From positions 1 through 6,709 of the forward strand of contig QYQC01000154.1 of the NCBI GenBank assembly GCA_007280315.1: DNA of 6,709 nt. The letters are read 5' to 3'. Below the pieces are notes generated by a model. It made no database searches. It saw only the letters and a program-made list of their open reading frames with translations, and was not told the origin of the DNA. The stretch is from Betaproteobacteria bacterium. GTDB lineage: Bacteria > Pseudomonadota > Gammaproteobacteria > Burkholderiales > SG8-39. A program made the translations under genes and the position numbers. The first letter of the stretch is position 1. Each line of letters starts with the position of its first letter. Below are positions 5,823 to 6,709 of the stretch, piece by piece.

Positions 5823-5860
5823 CAAAAAGCCCAACCATATGTGGTTGGGCTTTTTGTTTT
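5823..5860. terminator. Strong bidirectional intrinsic terminator
   Basis: The arms 5823-5837 and 5842-5856 form a perfect 15-bp stem around a TATG loop (CAAAAAGCCCAACCA and its complement), followed on the + strand by TTTTTGTTTT. On the - strand the same stem is followed by TTTTTGCTTT. It ends the 185-residue gene on the + strand and would act as a second terminator for any rRNA-operon transcript arriving on the - strand. Confidence 0.93.
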
Positions 5861-5884
5861 AGGGACCTGACGATGACCTACTTT
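5851..5884 (-). repeat. Direct repeat copy 1: truncated 5S rRNA 3' end with T-tract
   Basis: These 34 bases equal 6085-6118 except for one base (G at 5856, C at 6090). On the - strand, 5884-5866 reproduces the last 19 bases of 5S rRNA (AAAGTAGGTCATCGTCAGG), followed by TCCCT and the terminator tract. The rest of the 5S gene is missing: upstream on the - strand (5885 onwards) the sequence is unrelated. It is a non-functional 5S remnant or one boundary of an inserted or duplicated segment. Confidence 0.85.
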
Positions 5885-6054
5885 AGTTTCGACGTAACCT
5901 GGCGCGCTGCGCCAGGTTAGTCTTCACTGAAACAAGCGGCGCGGCCGTCGCGCTGCGTTGCGCAGGCTGCGGTGAAACGAAACGCGGTTCTATCGCCGTT
6001 ATGCTGCCGCTTGTTTTCGTCCCGAAAGCAGGTCTTTAGCGAGCCGTAAAAAGC
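5885..6054. other. Non-coding segment between the two 5S 3' ends, with nested inverted repeats
   Basis: I find no plausible gene or tRNA here. It holds a perfect 11-bp palindrome with a three-base loop (5895-5905 with 5909-5919, TAACCTGGCGC) and flanking GTTTC/GAAAC arms (5886-5890, 5929-5933). It also holds a wider inverted repeat, AAACAAGCGGC (5930-5940) with 6006-6016, enclosing about 65 GC-rich bases. Neither has a T-tract. The segment could encode a structured RNA or be a small inserted element. Confidence 0.55.
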
Positions 6055-6089
6055 AAAACCCCCGGGCACTTGCGTACCTGGGGGTTTTT
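6055..6089. terminator. Terminator of the rRNA operon downstream of 5S
   Basis: AAAACCCCCGGG (6055-6066) pairs with 6077-6088 (twelve pairs, one G-T), extended past one C-A mismatch by two more pairs around a TTGC loop. On the - strand, 10 bases after the 5S end, the stem is followed by TTTTGCTTTTTA; on the + strand it is followed by TTTTTCTTTT. It has the form and position expected for the end of the rRNA transcript. Confidence 0.87.
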
Positions 6090-6118
6090 CTTTTAGGGAC
6101 CTGACGATGACCTACTTT
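6085..6118 (-). repeat. Direct repeat copy 2: genuine 5S rRNA 3' end with T-tract
   Basis: This is the intact counterpart of the repeat at 5851-5884, 234 bases away. It covers the last 19 bases of 5S and the T-rich flank of the operon terminator. The identity stops abruptly where the 5S sequence continues (CGCATGGG on the + strand). Confidence 0.85.
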
Positions 6119-6213
6119 CGCATGGGTAATCCATACTATCATCGGCGCAACACCGTTTCACGGCCCTGTTCGGGATGGGAAGGGGTGGGACCAGTGCGCT
6201 ATGCTCGTCAGGA
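6099..6213 (-). rRNA. rrf: 5S ribosomal RNA
   Basis: Read on the - strand, the segment begins CCTGACGAGCATAGCGC and contains GGTCCCACCCCTTCCC, ATCCCGAACAGGGCCGTGAAAC, GCGCCGATGATAGT and GAAAGTAGGTCATCGTCAGG, the standard order of bacterial 5S rRNA. The ends CCTGACGA and TCGTCAGG pair as helix I. The length of about 115 bases is normal. The exact ends are estimated from helix I and may be off by one or two bases. It is the last gene of an rRNA operon running right to left and follows 23S by about 130 bases, with no tRNA in between. Confidence 0.96.
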
Positions 6214-6342
6214 ATTCTGTTGTTCAGTCCCGCTTGGGGCGTGAAGCCTTTTGGCGTGACTGATGCATTCTGGGTGAAGTAAAGTTGGGTATGTAACTGT
6301 ATTCGATGTTTTTGGCACAATTCGCTAACCACTTAAGGTTAT
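6214..6342 (-). other. 23S-5S internal spacer of the rRNA operon
   Basis: About 129 AT-richer bases separate 23S from 5S on the - strand. I see no tRNA gene or open frame of note. It will be removed by processing of the rRNA precursor. Confidence 0.7.

Positions 6343-6709
<367 letters not shown>

Noticed and set aside
5928..6017. Integron attC site, suggested by the inverted repeat and GTTATGC near 5998
   Set aside because: Neither end carries the RYYYAAC / GTTRRRY core sites in the required positions, and no cassette-like gene adjoins it.
5885..6054. tRNA gene between the two 5S 3' ends
   Set aside because: No T-loop (GGTTCRANNCC) or acceptor stem arrangement is found on either strand.
6093..6332. 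79-codon open frame on the - strand
   Set aside because: It lies across the 5S rRNA gene and the 23S-5S spacer.

Overview
The window is GC-rich, compactly coded bacterial chromosome. The rRNA sequence at the right end, an AidB homologue and a PA2779/PA2778-type gene pair point to a proteobacterium, most likely beta- or gammaproteobacterial. I cannot fix the genus from the sequence alone.

Left part (1-1841, + strand): the 3' end of a gene for a stand-alone cyclic-nucleotide-binding domain protein; then, behind a plausible sigma70 promoter, a two-gene unit. The first gene encodes a small secreted, membrane-anchored protein of the PA2779 family. The second encodes a PA2778-type lipoprotein with a C39-like cysteine peptidase domain followed by TPR repeats. 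The two overlap by four bases, and a textbook terminator-like hairpin lies inside the signal-peptide codons of the second gene.

Middle (1887-5130): a small SET-domain protein lysine methyltransferase with a post-SET zinc motif and a lysine tail (- strand, convergent with the lipoprotein gene). A roughly 200-base divergent region with three consecutive, partly competing inverted repeats follows. Next is a likely bicistronic + strand unit: a type I haloalkane dehalogenase close to DhlA, and AidB, the flavoprotein of the alkylation (adaptive) response. Only 20 bases separate them. The pairing suggests a combined response to alkyl halides: hydrolyse the alkylating agent and protect the DNA.

Right part (5200-6709): a near-consensus promoter drives a 185-residue conserved-looking protein of unknown function, which ends at a strong bidirectional terminator. 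Convergent with it is the 3' end of an rRNA operon on the - strand: the last ~367 bases of 23S, a ~130-base spacer, complete 5S and a terminator. Beyond that terminator lies a ~200-base non-coding segment rich in inverted repeats. It is bounded by a second, truncated copy of the 5S 3' end plus its T-tract (34-base direct repeats, one mismatch, 234 bases apart). This is the least explained structure in the window.
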